DNA of 8,477 nt from DASSHC01 sp035693105 (GTDB taxonomy: Bacteria > Chloroflexota > Chloroflexia > Thermomicrobiales > Thermomicrobiaceae), in assembly GCA_035693105.1 (NCBI GenBank), contig DASSHC010000112.1, positions 1-8,477 of the forward strand, read 5' to 3'. Positions 1 through 5,057 of the stretch are shown in pieces. Made by a program: the position numbers and the translations under genes. The notes below the pieces were generated by a model. The model worked only from the letters and a program-made list of their open reading frames with translations, was not told the origin of the DNA and made no database searches. Each line of letters starts with the position of its first letter. Position 1 is the stretch's first letter.

Positions 1-248
1 CAGCATTGGACGAGGCGGCGATCGAGGCACGCGAGCCGGGCAACTTCACCGGCGTCTTTGCCGGCAGCACCACCGTCGCCGCGCGCTACGGCCGCTTCGT
101 GCCGCTAGCGCGCATCCACCACCTCGGTCCCCTGCCGGAGCCCGCCGCGCTGGCCGAGCCGGGCGAGGACGCCGTGGATCAACTCCAGGGCGCCGCCGCG
201 CGATTGGTGAAGACGGTGACGCTTGCCCCCGGCCCGCGTGGCGCCTGA
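1..248 (+). CDS. C-terminal end of an unidentified protein (5' truncated)
   Basis: The reading frame is open from the window edge to a TGA at 246-248, giving about 81 visible residues. A TTG at 6-8 is open to the left as well, so it is more likely an internal Leu codon than a start. The visible part has an ordinary soluble composition: a Gly/Thr-rich piece (GNFTGVFAGSTTVAARYGRF), then a Pro/Ala/Glu-rich stretch and a C-terminal segment ending in PGPRGA. No catalytic motif, membrane segment or repeat is visible, and I do not recognise the family. It precedes an FbiB-like gene, but the 274-base gap with repeats makes co-transcription unlikely. The downstream palindrome (281-415) may act as its transcript end. 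Confidence 0.6.
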   Translation, partial: ALDEAAIEAREPGNFTGVFAGSTTVAARYGRFVPLARIHHLGPLPEPAALAEPGEDAVDQLQGAAARLVKTVTLAPGPRGA

Positions 249-280
249 AAACGGGCATTGGGCGCCATTGAGGACGCATA

Positions 281-331
281 CCTCGACTGCGCTCAGAGCC
301 TGCCCTGAGCCTGTCGAAGGGATGACAGGGT
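281..331 (-). repeat. Interspersed repeat copy R1 (minus orientation, interrupted by a 24-bp insert)
   Basis: Read on the minus strand this copy starts ACCCTGTCATC and ends CTGAGCGCAGTCGAGG, matching the same family as R2, R3, R4 and R5 in this window. A 24-bp segment at 297-320 interrupts it. With R2 it forms nested inverted arms: 281-294 pairs with 397-410 (14 bp, perfect) and 321-331 pairs with 384-394 (11 bp, perfect). The 24-bp segment is looped out on this arm only. The family is a short non-coding intergenic element; no ORF is present. Confidence 0.8.
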
Positions 332-384
332 CAGGGTTTGAGCCTACCGGACGAGGCAATTCGTCGTCGCCCGCCCCTCCCTAA

Positions 385-415
385 CCCTGTCATCCCGAGC
401 GCAGTCGAGGGATCC
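385..415 (+). repeat. Interspersed repeat copy R2 (plus orientation)
   Basis: The copy begins CCCTGTCATCCCGAGCGCAG and runs to GGATCC. It is the uninterrupted partner arm of R1, 53 bases further on. In RNA the R1-R2 pair would form a very stable long hairpin after the upstream partial gene, so it could end or stabilise that transcript. The core variant (CGAGCGCAGTCGAGG) differs from that in R3 and R5 (TGAGCCGCAGCGAAGG). Confidence 0.8.
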
Positions 416-522
416 GTGCCCCACGCGCCGCTCAACCCCTCGGCAGGAATCCGACTCGCCCCAACTAGCGCCCGCGTGCTACCCTCCGCGGCGTCGATAG
501 ATGCGTGAGCGCGGGAGGGCGC

Positions 523-1173
523 GTGGCGGAACAGAGTAGTACGGAGGAGACGACCGGCGCGGCGCGGGTGCTCGATCTGGCGGAGCTGCTGCGCGGGCGC
601 CGCTCGGTGCGGCGGCTACGCCCCGATCCGGTGCAGCGCGCCCTGGTGGAGCAAGTGCTCGAGGCCGGACGCTGGGCGCCCTCGCCGCACGGCAGCCAGC
701 CCTGGCGCTTCGCCGTGCTCACCGAGCCGTCGGCGCGCGCCCGGTTGGCCGACGCGATGGCCGATAGCTGGCAGCACAACCTGGCGATGGATGGGCAGGA
801 CGCCGAGACGATCGCCAAACGGCTGGCCGGCTCGCGCCGCCGGCTGCTGGAGGCGCCCGTGCTGATCATGGTCTCGCTCTACCTGGAAGACCTCGACCAC
901 TACCCCGACCCCGAGCGCCAGGCCGCCGAGACGACTATGGCGATCCAGAGCCTGGGCGCCTGCGTGCAGAACATGCTGCTGATGGCCTACCGCCTCGGCC
1001 TCGACGCCGGCTGGATGTGCGCGCCGCTCTTCTGCCCCGAGGTGGCGCGCGACGCGATCGGCCTGCCCGACGGCGAGCTGCCCCAGGCGCTGCTGCCGCT
1101 CGGCTACGCCGCCGCCGACCCCAAACGCCGCCCGCGCCGCCCGCTCGAGAGCCTGATCACCGTCTGGGAATAG
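523..1173 (+). CDS. Nitroreductase family protein resembling the C-terminal domain of FbiB
   Basis: The protein is 216 residues if it starts at GTG 523, which has GGAGG at 514-518, 4 nt upstream. A GTG at 505 is in frame but lacks a ribosome site. RRSVRR (about residues 26-31) is the N-terminal arginine motif that binds FMN phosphate in nitroreductases. WAPSPHGSQPWRF (51-63) and the later segment containing GLDAGW and LFCPEV are the conserved blocks seen in the FMN-binding C-terminal domain of FbiB, the actinobacterial enzyme that reduces dehydro-F420-0 during coenzyme F420 synthesis. In FbiB that domain follows a CofE-type ligase domain, which is absent here, so this is a stand-alone version. 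It may work in F420 maturation or as a general FMN-dependent oxidoreductase; the family is solid, the substrate is not. No signal peptide or membrane segment is seen. The tiny sigma-54-type unit begins 16 bases after its stop. Confidence 0.88.
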   Translation: MAEQSSTEETTGAARVLDLAELLRGRRSVRRLRPDPVQRALVEQVLEAGRWAPSPHGSQPWRFAVLTEPSARARLADAMADSWQHNLAMDGQDAETIAKRLAGSRRRLLEAPVLIMVSLYLEDLDHYPDPERQAAETTMAIQSLGACVQNMLLMAYRLGLDAGWMCAPLFCPEVARDAIGLPDGELPQALLPLGYAAADPKRRPRRPLESLITVWE

Positions 1174-1188
1174 CCTCCGCCAAGCACG

Positions 1189-1203
1189 TGGCACGATGCT
1201 TGC
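1189..1203 (+). promoter_or_regulatory. Sigma-54 (RpoN) type -24/-12 promoter
   Basis: The sequence TGGCACG-ATGC-TTGC at 1189-1203 matches the sigma-54 consensus TGGCACG-N4-TTGC at all eleven specified positions; only the optional A/T after the GC is missing. Counting C1203 as -12 puts transcription start at about 1215, which is the first base of the hairpin at 1215-1233. The site lies in a non-coding gap directly ahead of a 21-codon ORF. Sigma-54 promoters need an AAA+ activator bound upstream, which here would sit over the nitroreductase 3' end. No activator gene is in the window. Overlapping this site is a 6-bp inverted repeat, CAAGCA (1181-1186) / TGCTTG (1197-1202). Confidence 0.6.
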
Positions 1204-1214
1204 CTTAAGGACAG

Positions 1215-1233
1215 TGACTGCGACGGGCAGTCA
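1215..1233 (+). promoter_or_regulatory. 5' UTR hairpin of the tiny membrane protein mRNA
   Basis: TGACTGC (1215-1221) and GCAGTCA (1227-1233) form a perfect 7-bp stem with a 5-base loop (GACGG). The stem starts at the predicted sigma-54 transcription start and ends 13 bases before the Shine-Dalgarno, so it leaves the ribosome site free. A hairpin at the extreme 5' end commonly protects bacterial mRNA from decay; that role is inferred here. It could equally be an inverted-repeat protein binding site. Confidence 0.5.
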
Positions 1234-1257
1234 TGGATAAGGCAACGGAGGAACGCG

Positions 1258-1323
1258 ATGTATATCGGTGGCGGTCTTCTCGCTCTGATCATCATCATCA
1301 TCCTGCTCATCTGGCTCCTCTAG
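1258..1323 (+). CDS. 21-residue single-helix membrane micro-protein
   Basis: The ORF starts at ATG 1258, with GGAGG at 1247-1251 and a 6-nt spacer, and stops at TAG 1321-1323. The product opens with MYIGGG, followed by an uninterrupted run of Leu, Ile and Ala with one Trp two residues before the end, and no charged residue after the initiator. It can be little other than a single short transmembrane helix. A (AUC)5 codon run encodes five isoleucines in a row. It has its own promoter (1189-1203), 5' hairpin and terminator (1346-1386), so it is a monocistronic unit. Known micro-proteins of this kind regulate membrane enzymes or act as toxic or stress peptides; which applies here is unknown. I recognise no named family. 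The alternative is a small regulatory RNA, but the precise Shine-Dalgarno, start and stop favour translation. Confidence 0.65.
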   Translation: MYIGGGLLALIIIIILLIWLL

Positions 1324-1345
1324 TCTGATGAGCCACGGTAGTCAC

Positions 1346-1386
1346 AAGCTCGGCGGTCCCGCTGACCGTGGGATCGCCGGGCTTTT
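1346..1386 (+). terminator. Intrinsic terminator of the tiny membrane protein gene
   Basis: Bases 1346-1360 pair with 1370-1384 in a 15-bp stem with two G-U pairs and a 9-base loop (GCTGACCGT). The 3' side runs into TTTT (1383-1386), and the 5' base of the stem supplies matching A residues. It begins 22 bases after the TAG of the 21-codon ORF. A competing 7-bp arm pair, CCACGGT (1333-1339) / ACCGTGG (1365-1371), overlaps it and could form an alternative fold. Confidence 0.65.
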
Positions 1387-1515
1387 GGCTCGCCCGCCGA
1401 CGCGGAAACTTCACCTAAGACAGCACGCGGAACTGTCACCGCACGATGCCGTGTACTGCCAACCAACCGGTCACTCACACCTTCGGCTCCCGCCTTGCCC
1501 TGTCGCTTGCCCAAA

Positions 1516-1543
1516 TTGACAACTGGTGATTGTCAGTGATAGC
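1516..1543 (+). promoter_or_regulatory. Sigma-70 type promoter of the XRE-cupin regulator
   Basis: A perfect -35 hexamer TTGACA (1516-1521) is followed after 16 bases by GATAGC (1538-1543), a weak -10 match. Transcription would begin near 1550, which rules out the in-frame ATG at 1530 as the start of the regulator and supports the ATG at 1602. The poor -10 and overlapping inverted repeats fit a regulated promoter. Confidence 0.5.
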
Positions 1544-1581
1544 CTCACTGTACGTGCGGGCGGCACGTTCAGCGACAGTGA
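1517..1581 (+). promoter_or_regulatory. Probable operator cluster: two overlapping inverted repeats plus a half-site
   Basis: TGACAA (1517-1522) and TTGTCA (1530-1535) form a perfect 6-bp inverted repeat with a 7-base spacer that covers the -35. CAGTGA (1534-1539) and TCACTG (1545-1550) form a second perfect 6-bp inverted repeat with a 5-base spacer over the -10. CAGTGA occurs once more at 1576-1581, just before the regulator's ribosome site. Placement across the promoter of an XRE-family gene suggests autoregulation; this is inference from position. Confidence 0.5.
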
Positions 1582-1601
1582 ATGGGGAGGGGCGCGCGGG
1601 C

Positions 1602-2198
1602 ATGCGGCAGGAGATCGCGGAGCGGGGGCCGAACGGCCACGGGCCGGCGGTGGAGGAGCTGGACCTGGGCGGGCGGATTCGCGCCACCCGGCAGGAGCGC
1701 GGCTTCTCGCTGGCCGAGCTGGCGTCGCGCGCCGAGGTCAGCAAGAGCCTGATCAGCCAGATCGAGCGCGGCATCGTCGCTCCCTCGGTGGAGACGGTGC
1801 GCAAGATCGCCTCGGCGCTGGAGGTCCCCGTCTTCTCGCTCTTTCTCAGCAGCCTGGAGGGCGACCTGGTCGTGCGCGCCGACGCCCGCCGCGCGGTCGG
1901 CTACCCCGGCAGCCCGATCAAGCGTGAGATCCTCTCCCCCAACCTCAAGGGGCGCATGGTCCTGTTGTGGGTCACCCTGCCGCCGCACGCCGAATCCGGC
2001 CCGATCCCGGTCCACCACACCGGCGAGGAGAGCGTGGTGGTCATCCATGGCGCGCTCGAGGTGCTGGTCGGCGAGCGCTCGACCCGGCTCGAGCAAGGCG
2101 ACGCGATGACCTTCGACTCCGAGTTGCCACACATCTTCCGCAACCCCGGCGGCGAGCCCTGCGAGGCCGTGGTCGCCATCTCCCCGCCCCACCTCTAG
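1602..2198 (+). CDS. XRE-family transcriptional regulator with C-terminal cupin domain
   Basis: The protein is 198 residues from ATG 1602, with GGAGG at 1586-1590. A GTG at 1578 is a weaker in-frame alternative, and the ATG at 1530 lies upstream of the predicted transcript start. Residues 23-78 are a helix-turn-helix of the XRE type: SLAELASRAEVSKSLISQIE (36-55), then the usual PSVETVRKIASALEVP. Residues about 120-190 are a cupin_2 barrel with PVHHTGEES (136-144) and GDAMTFDSELPHIFRNPG (166-183); H139, E143 and H177 are at metal-ligand positions. This architecture is shared by the SutR/PuuR-type regulators, in which the cupin is thought to bind a small effector while the HTH binds DNA. It sits 86 bases ahead of the RraA-like gene and probably controls itself and the neighbouring cluster. 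Length is normal for the family. Confidence 0.92.
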   Translation: MRQEIAERGPNGHGPAVEELDLGGRIRATRQERGFSLAELASRAEVSKSLISQIERGIVAPSVETVRKIASALEVPVFSLFLSSLEGDLVVRADARRAVGYPGSPIKREILSPNLKGRMVLLWVTLPPHAESGPIPVHHTGEESVVVIHGALEVLVGERSTRLEQGDAMTFDSELPHIFRNPGGEPCEAVVAISPPHL

Positions 2199-2215
2199 TC
2201 CGCGTACAGCATCGC

Positions 2216-2245
2216 TTGACGAATTAAGGAACCGTCCAGTATCGT
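2216..2245 (+). promoter_or_regulatory. Probable promoter of the RraA-like / substrate-binding protein genes
   Basis: TTGACG (2216-2221) and TATCGT (2240-2245) are separated by 18 bases, 5/6 and 4/6 matches to the sigma-70 hexamers. They are followed about 40 bases later by the RraA-like start. The region is the only AT-richer stretch between the regulator and this gene. The GTC-CAGT-AT piece at 2234-2242 resembles GTC-AGTGAT in the regulator's own promoter. Confidence 0.45.
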
Positions 2246-2284
2246 TGCACCCACATGGTGTCGTGATCATGGATGGAGGGCAAG

Positions 2285-2908
2285 GTGGACAAGAACCTCG
2301 CGCGCCTGGCGCGTCTGGACACCGCCGGCGTGGCCGACGCGCAGAAGGGGATGGGCATCCTGGACCCGGCGATCCAGACGATGACGCCCGGCCGCAAGCT
2401 GGCCGGACCCGCCTTCACCGTCAAGTGCTACCCCGGCAGCATCATCACCGTGCACAAGGCGTTCGTCGAAGCACGGCCGGGGGACGTGCTGGTCGTCGAC
2501 GGCGAGGGCGACCTGCGCGCCGGGGCGCTGATCGGCGAGCTGATGTCGCGCGAGGCGGTCGAGCGCGGCTTCGCCGGGGTGGTGATCGACGGGCCGGTGC
2601 GCGACCTCACCGGCCTACGGGCGCTCGGCTTCCCCACCTTCGCCCGCGGCGTCACCCCGCGCGTCGGCGTCAACCGCCGGGTGGGGCAGACCCAGGTGCC
2701 GGTCAGCGTCGGCGGCGTGCTGGTGCGCCCCGGCGACTACGTGCTGGCCGACGACGACGGCGTGGCGATCATCCCCCGAGAGGACCTGGCGGCCATCGTG
2801 GAGGCGGTCGAGGCGATCGAGCGCAAGGAGGCCGGGCTGACCGAGGCGATCGCGCGCCAGGAGCGTCTGATCGATCTGCTCAACTTCCGCGAGGCGATCA
2901 AGGGGTAA
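2285..2908 (+). CDS. RraA / HMG-aldolase family protein (DlpA-like)
   Basis: The protein is 207 residues from GTG 2285, which has GGAGGG at 2275-2280 four bases upstream; ATG 2273 is in frame but has no ribosome site and overlaps that motif. The RraA-family core is clear: residues 84-107 follow the pattern G-x-L-(many)-G-x-x-G-x-V-x-D-G-x-x-R-D, with R106 (substrate carboxylate) and D107 (divalent metal) of the class II 4-hydroxy-4-methyl-2-oxoglutarate / 4-carboxy-4-hydroxy-2-oxoadipate aldolases. These enzymes cleave branched hydroxy-keto acids to pyruvate plus a second keto acid. Other members of the fold (RraA proper) inhibit RNase E, but those are usually shorter, about 160 residues. The longer C-terminal helical tail here (about residues 160-207) fits the aldolase-like group. 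It was formerly often mislabelled a demethylmenaquinone methyltransferase. Its place beside a sensor-regulator and a solute-binding protein supports a catabolic role. Confidence 0.88.
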   Translation: MDKNLARLARLDTAGVADAQKGMGILDPAIQTMTPGRKLAGPAFTVKCYPGSIITVHKAFVEARPGDVLVVDGEGDLRAGALIGELMSREAVERGFAGVVIDGPVRDLTGLRALGFPTFARGVTPRVGVNRRVGQTQVPVSVGGVLVRPGDYVLADDDGVAIIPREDLAAIVEAVEAIERKEAGLTEAIARQERLIDLLNFREAIKG

Positions 2909-2925
2909 GGGTAGGAGTAGCGTCC

Positions 2926-2958
2926 GTCCAGCCGGCGCCGAGAACCACGCCGCTGGAC
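2926..2958 (+). promoter_or_regulatory. Intergenic inverted repeat between the RraA-like and substrate-binding genes
   Basis: GTCCAGC (2926-2932) and GCTGGAC (2952-2958) are perfect 7-bp arms 19 bases apart, in the 71-base gap. No T-run follows, so it is not a clean intrinsic terminator. It could be an mRNA-processing or stabilising hairpin that raises expression of the binding protein relative to the upstream enzyme, a common arrangement in transport operons; that role is inferred. Confidence 0.35.
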
Positions 2959-2979
2959 CACTCCACCAAGGAGACGCAG

Positions 2980-4905
2980 ATGGCTGACACCAACTTTCAG
3001 CAACTGCTGGCCGCGGCGCGCGGGCAGCGGCTTTCGCGCCGTCAGGTGCTGACGCGCGCCGCCGCGCTTGGGCTGAGCGCCCCCGCCATCGCGGCGCTGC
3101 TGGCCGCCTGTGGCGGCAGCAGCAAGACCGCGACGAGCGCGGCGACGGCGGCGCCCACTACCTCCGGCAGCGGCGCCGCCAGCCCGGCGAGCACCACCGC
3201 TGCCGCCGCCACCACGGCGCCGACGGCGGTGGCCACACCGTCCGCGACCACGCCAGCCGCGACGCCCTCTGCCGCTGCCGCCGCGCGTGGCGGCGCCGGC
3301 GCGATCACCATCCTCTGGTGGCAGGCGCCGGTCATCCTCAACTCGCACCTCTCGGTGGCCGGCAAGGATGTCGGCGCGCAGCGCATCGTGCTCGAACCAC
3401 TGGCGGATTTCGACAAGGATGCCAAGCTCGTGCCGATCCTGGCCGCCGAGATCCCGAGTGTCGAAAACGGCATGGTGGCCAAGGATGGCACCAGCGTCAC
3501 CTGGAAGTTGCGCCAGGGCGTCACGTGGCACGACGGCCAGCCCTTCACCGCCCAGGACGTGGCCTTCACCTTCACCTACCTCAACGACCCCGCCACCACC
3601 GCCACCACGCGCGGCTTCTACCAGGATGTCGACACCGTGGACGCCGTCGACGACTACACCGTGAAGGTCAGCTTCAAGCATCCCACCGCGCCCTGGTTCA
3701 ACCCCTTCACCGCGATCGCCGGCGTCATCCTCCCCCAGCACATCCTGAAAGACTTCGTCGGCGCCAAGGCCAAGAGCGCGCCCTTCAATCTCAAGCCGAT
3801 CGGCACCGGCCCCTTCAAGGTGACGGAGTTCAAGCCGGGCGACGTGGTCAGTTACGCCATCAATCCCGACTACTGGGACCCCGGCAAGCCGCACTTCGAC
3901 AGCGTCACGCTCAAGGGTGGCGGCGACGCTACCAGCGCGGCGCGCGCCGTGATGCAGTCCGGCGAGGCCGACTGGGCCTGGAACCTCCAGGTCGAGGCGA
4001 CCGTGCTCAAGTCGCTGGAGTCGGCCGGGCAGGGCAAGCTGGTCATCTGGCCGGGCGCCGGCACCGAGAAGATGATCATCAACCACTCCGATCCGAACAC
4101 CGAGGTCGACGGCCAGAAATCGTCCTACAAGACGGAACACCCGCACTTCAAAGTCAAGGAGGTGCGCCAGGCCGTCAATCTCGCGATCGATCGCGACTCG
4201 ATGGCGACCCAGCTCTACGGTCAGACGGGCAAGGCCACCGGCTACACCATGAACGAGAACCCAACCTACATGCCGAGCGGTATCACCTGGAAGTACGACC
4301 TCCAGGCCGCCGGCGATCTGCTGGACAAGGCGGGCGCGCAGAAGGGCGGCGACGGCATCCGCACCCTCAATGGGCGCAAGATGTCCTGGCTCTACACCGC
4401 CTCGACCAACTCGCTGCGGCAGAAGGAGCAGGAGATCATCAAGCAGTCGCTGGGGCAGATCGGCGTCGATATCCAGATCAAAGCGGTCGACGCCGCGGCC
4501 TACTTCGACGCCACCAACGAGGCCTCGTTCCAGCATCTCTACTGCGACATCGGCATGGAGCGCAACGCGGCCGGCGTCTATCCGCTGCTCTGGTACCTGC
4601 GCTACCTCTCGGCCGACCCCTCGCGCGATATCGCCCAGAAGGAGAACAACTGGGGCGGGCGCAATATCCAGCGCTATCAGAACCCGCAGTTCAACCAGAT
4701 GTACCAGCAGGTGTCGCAGGAGATCGACCCGGCCAAGTACACCCAGCTCTTCAAGGACATGCAGACGCTGGTGGTCAGCGACGTGGCCGACATCGGCCTG
4801 GTCTCGGGCAACAATGTCGCGGCGGCCAGCAAGAAGCTGACCGGCTACGACCCCAGCCCCTACGCCACCGATACCTGGGACATCAAGAACTGGACGAAGG
4901 CGTAG
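2980..4905 (+). CDS. ABC transporter substrate-binding lipoprotein, family 5 (oligopeptide type)
   Basis: The protein is 641 residues from ATG 2980, with AAGGAG at 2968-2973. The N-terminus has a twin-arginine-like motif (LSRRQVL, residues 18-24), a hydrophobic stretch and a lipobox LLAAC ending at C44, so the mature protein is probably a Tat-exported, lipid-anchored lipoprotein. Residues 45-108 form a low-complexity Ala/Thr/Ser/Pro tether. The SBP_bac_5 domain follows from about 109 to the end, with family blocks such as LEPLADFDKDAKLVPILA and the W-K-L-R-x-G-V-T-WHDG-x-PFTAQDV segment. This family captures oligopeptides, nickel or other amphipathic solutes and hands them to a two-permease, two-ATPase importer. 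None of those partner genes is in the window, so it is an orphan or works with a distant transporter. The strong hairpin at 4922-4955 closes the unit 17 bases after the stop. Confidence 0.94.
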   Translation: MADTNFQQLLAAARGQRLSRRQVLTRAAALGLSAPAIAALLAACGGSSKTATSAATAAPTTSGSGAASPASTTAAAATTAPTAVATPSATTPAATPSAAAAARGGAGAITILWWQAPVILNSHLSVAGKDVGAQRIVLEPLADFDKDAKLVPILAAEIPSVENGMVAKDGTSVTWKLRQGVTWHDGQPFTAQDVAFTFTYLNDPATTATTRGFYQDVDTVDAVDDYTVKVSFKHPTAPWFNPFTAIAGVILPQHILKDFVGAKAKSAPFNLKPIGTGPFKVTEFKPGDVVSYAINPDYWDPGKPHFDSVTLKGGGDATSAARAVMQSGEADWAWNLQVEATVLKSLESAGQGKLVIWPGAGTEKMIINHSDPNTEVDGQKSSYKTEHPHFKVKEVRQAVNLAIDRDSMATQLYGQTGKATGYTMNENPTYMPSGITWKYDLQAAGDLLDKAGAQKGGDGIRTLNGRKMSWLYTASTNSLRQKEQEIIKQSLGQIGVDIQIKAVDAAAYFDATNEASFQHLYCDIGMERNAAGVYPLLWYLRYLSADPSRDIAQKENNWGGRNIQRYQNPQFNQMYQQVSQEIDPAKYTQLFKDMQTLVVSDVADIGLVSGNNVAAASKKLTGYDPSPYATDTWDIKNWTKA

Positions 4906-4921
4906 GCGCTCGCCGTAACCC

Positions 4922-4955
4922 CCGGCCCCTCTTCCAGTATTGGAAGAGGGGCCGG
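4922..4955 (+). terminator. Strong hairpin terminator after the substrate-binding protein gene
   Basis: CCGGCCCCTCTTCCA (4922-4936) pairs perfectly with 4941-4955 in a 15-bp stem with the loop GTAT. It starts 17 bases after the TAG. The following bases (TCTCCTTG) are only modestly T-rich, so termination may be partly Rho-assisted, or the stem may block 3' exonucleases. The symmetric stem could also serve transcription from the opposite strand. Confidence 0.75.
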
Positions 4956-5057
4956 TCTCCTTGCGGGATGAGGGCTGGTCGGCCCGTTGACGCCGCCGTG
5001 CCACCGTCCGACACTGCCGGCGACGAACGGCGACGTCGCGACGGAGGGGAGCACGCT

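Noticed and set aside
281..415. A CRISPR array
   Set aside because: The repeats are opposed, not tandem with regular spacers, and similar copies are scattered kilobases away.
1324..1515. A riboswitch ahead of the XRE-cupin gene
   Set aside because: The structured part (1346-1386) is better explained as the terminator of the tiny gene and lies upstream of the regulator's promoter. No conserved c-di-GMP, SAM, guanidine or manganese riboswitch core was recognised.
1530..1601. ATG 1530 as start of the XRE-cupin regulator
   Set aside because: It lies between the -35 and -10 elements, so it would not be on the mRNA, and it has no ribosome site.
2245..2979. In-frame 5' extension of the substrate-binding protein, making it 886 residues
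   Set aside because: It runs out of frame over the RraA-like gene, encodes Arg/Gly-rich nonsense, and the signal peptide, ribosome site and ATG all point to 2980.
2737..5004. A 755-codon open frame on the minus strand
   Set aside because: It is the antisense shadow of the substrate-binding protein gene. High-GC codon bias keeps the opposite strand free of stops; it is rich in Arg/Gly/Val low complexity and has no recognisable domain.
3318..5057. In-frame extension of the deacetylase upstream of 5058
   Set aside because: It overlaps the binding protein in another frame and crosses the terminator hairpin; the NodB domain begins right after ATG 5058.
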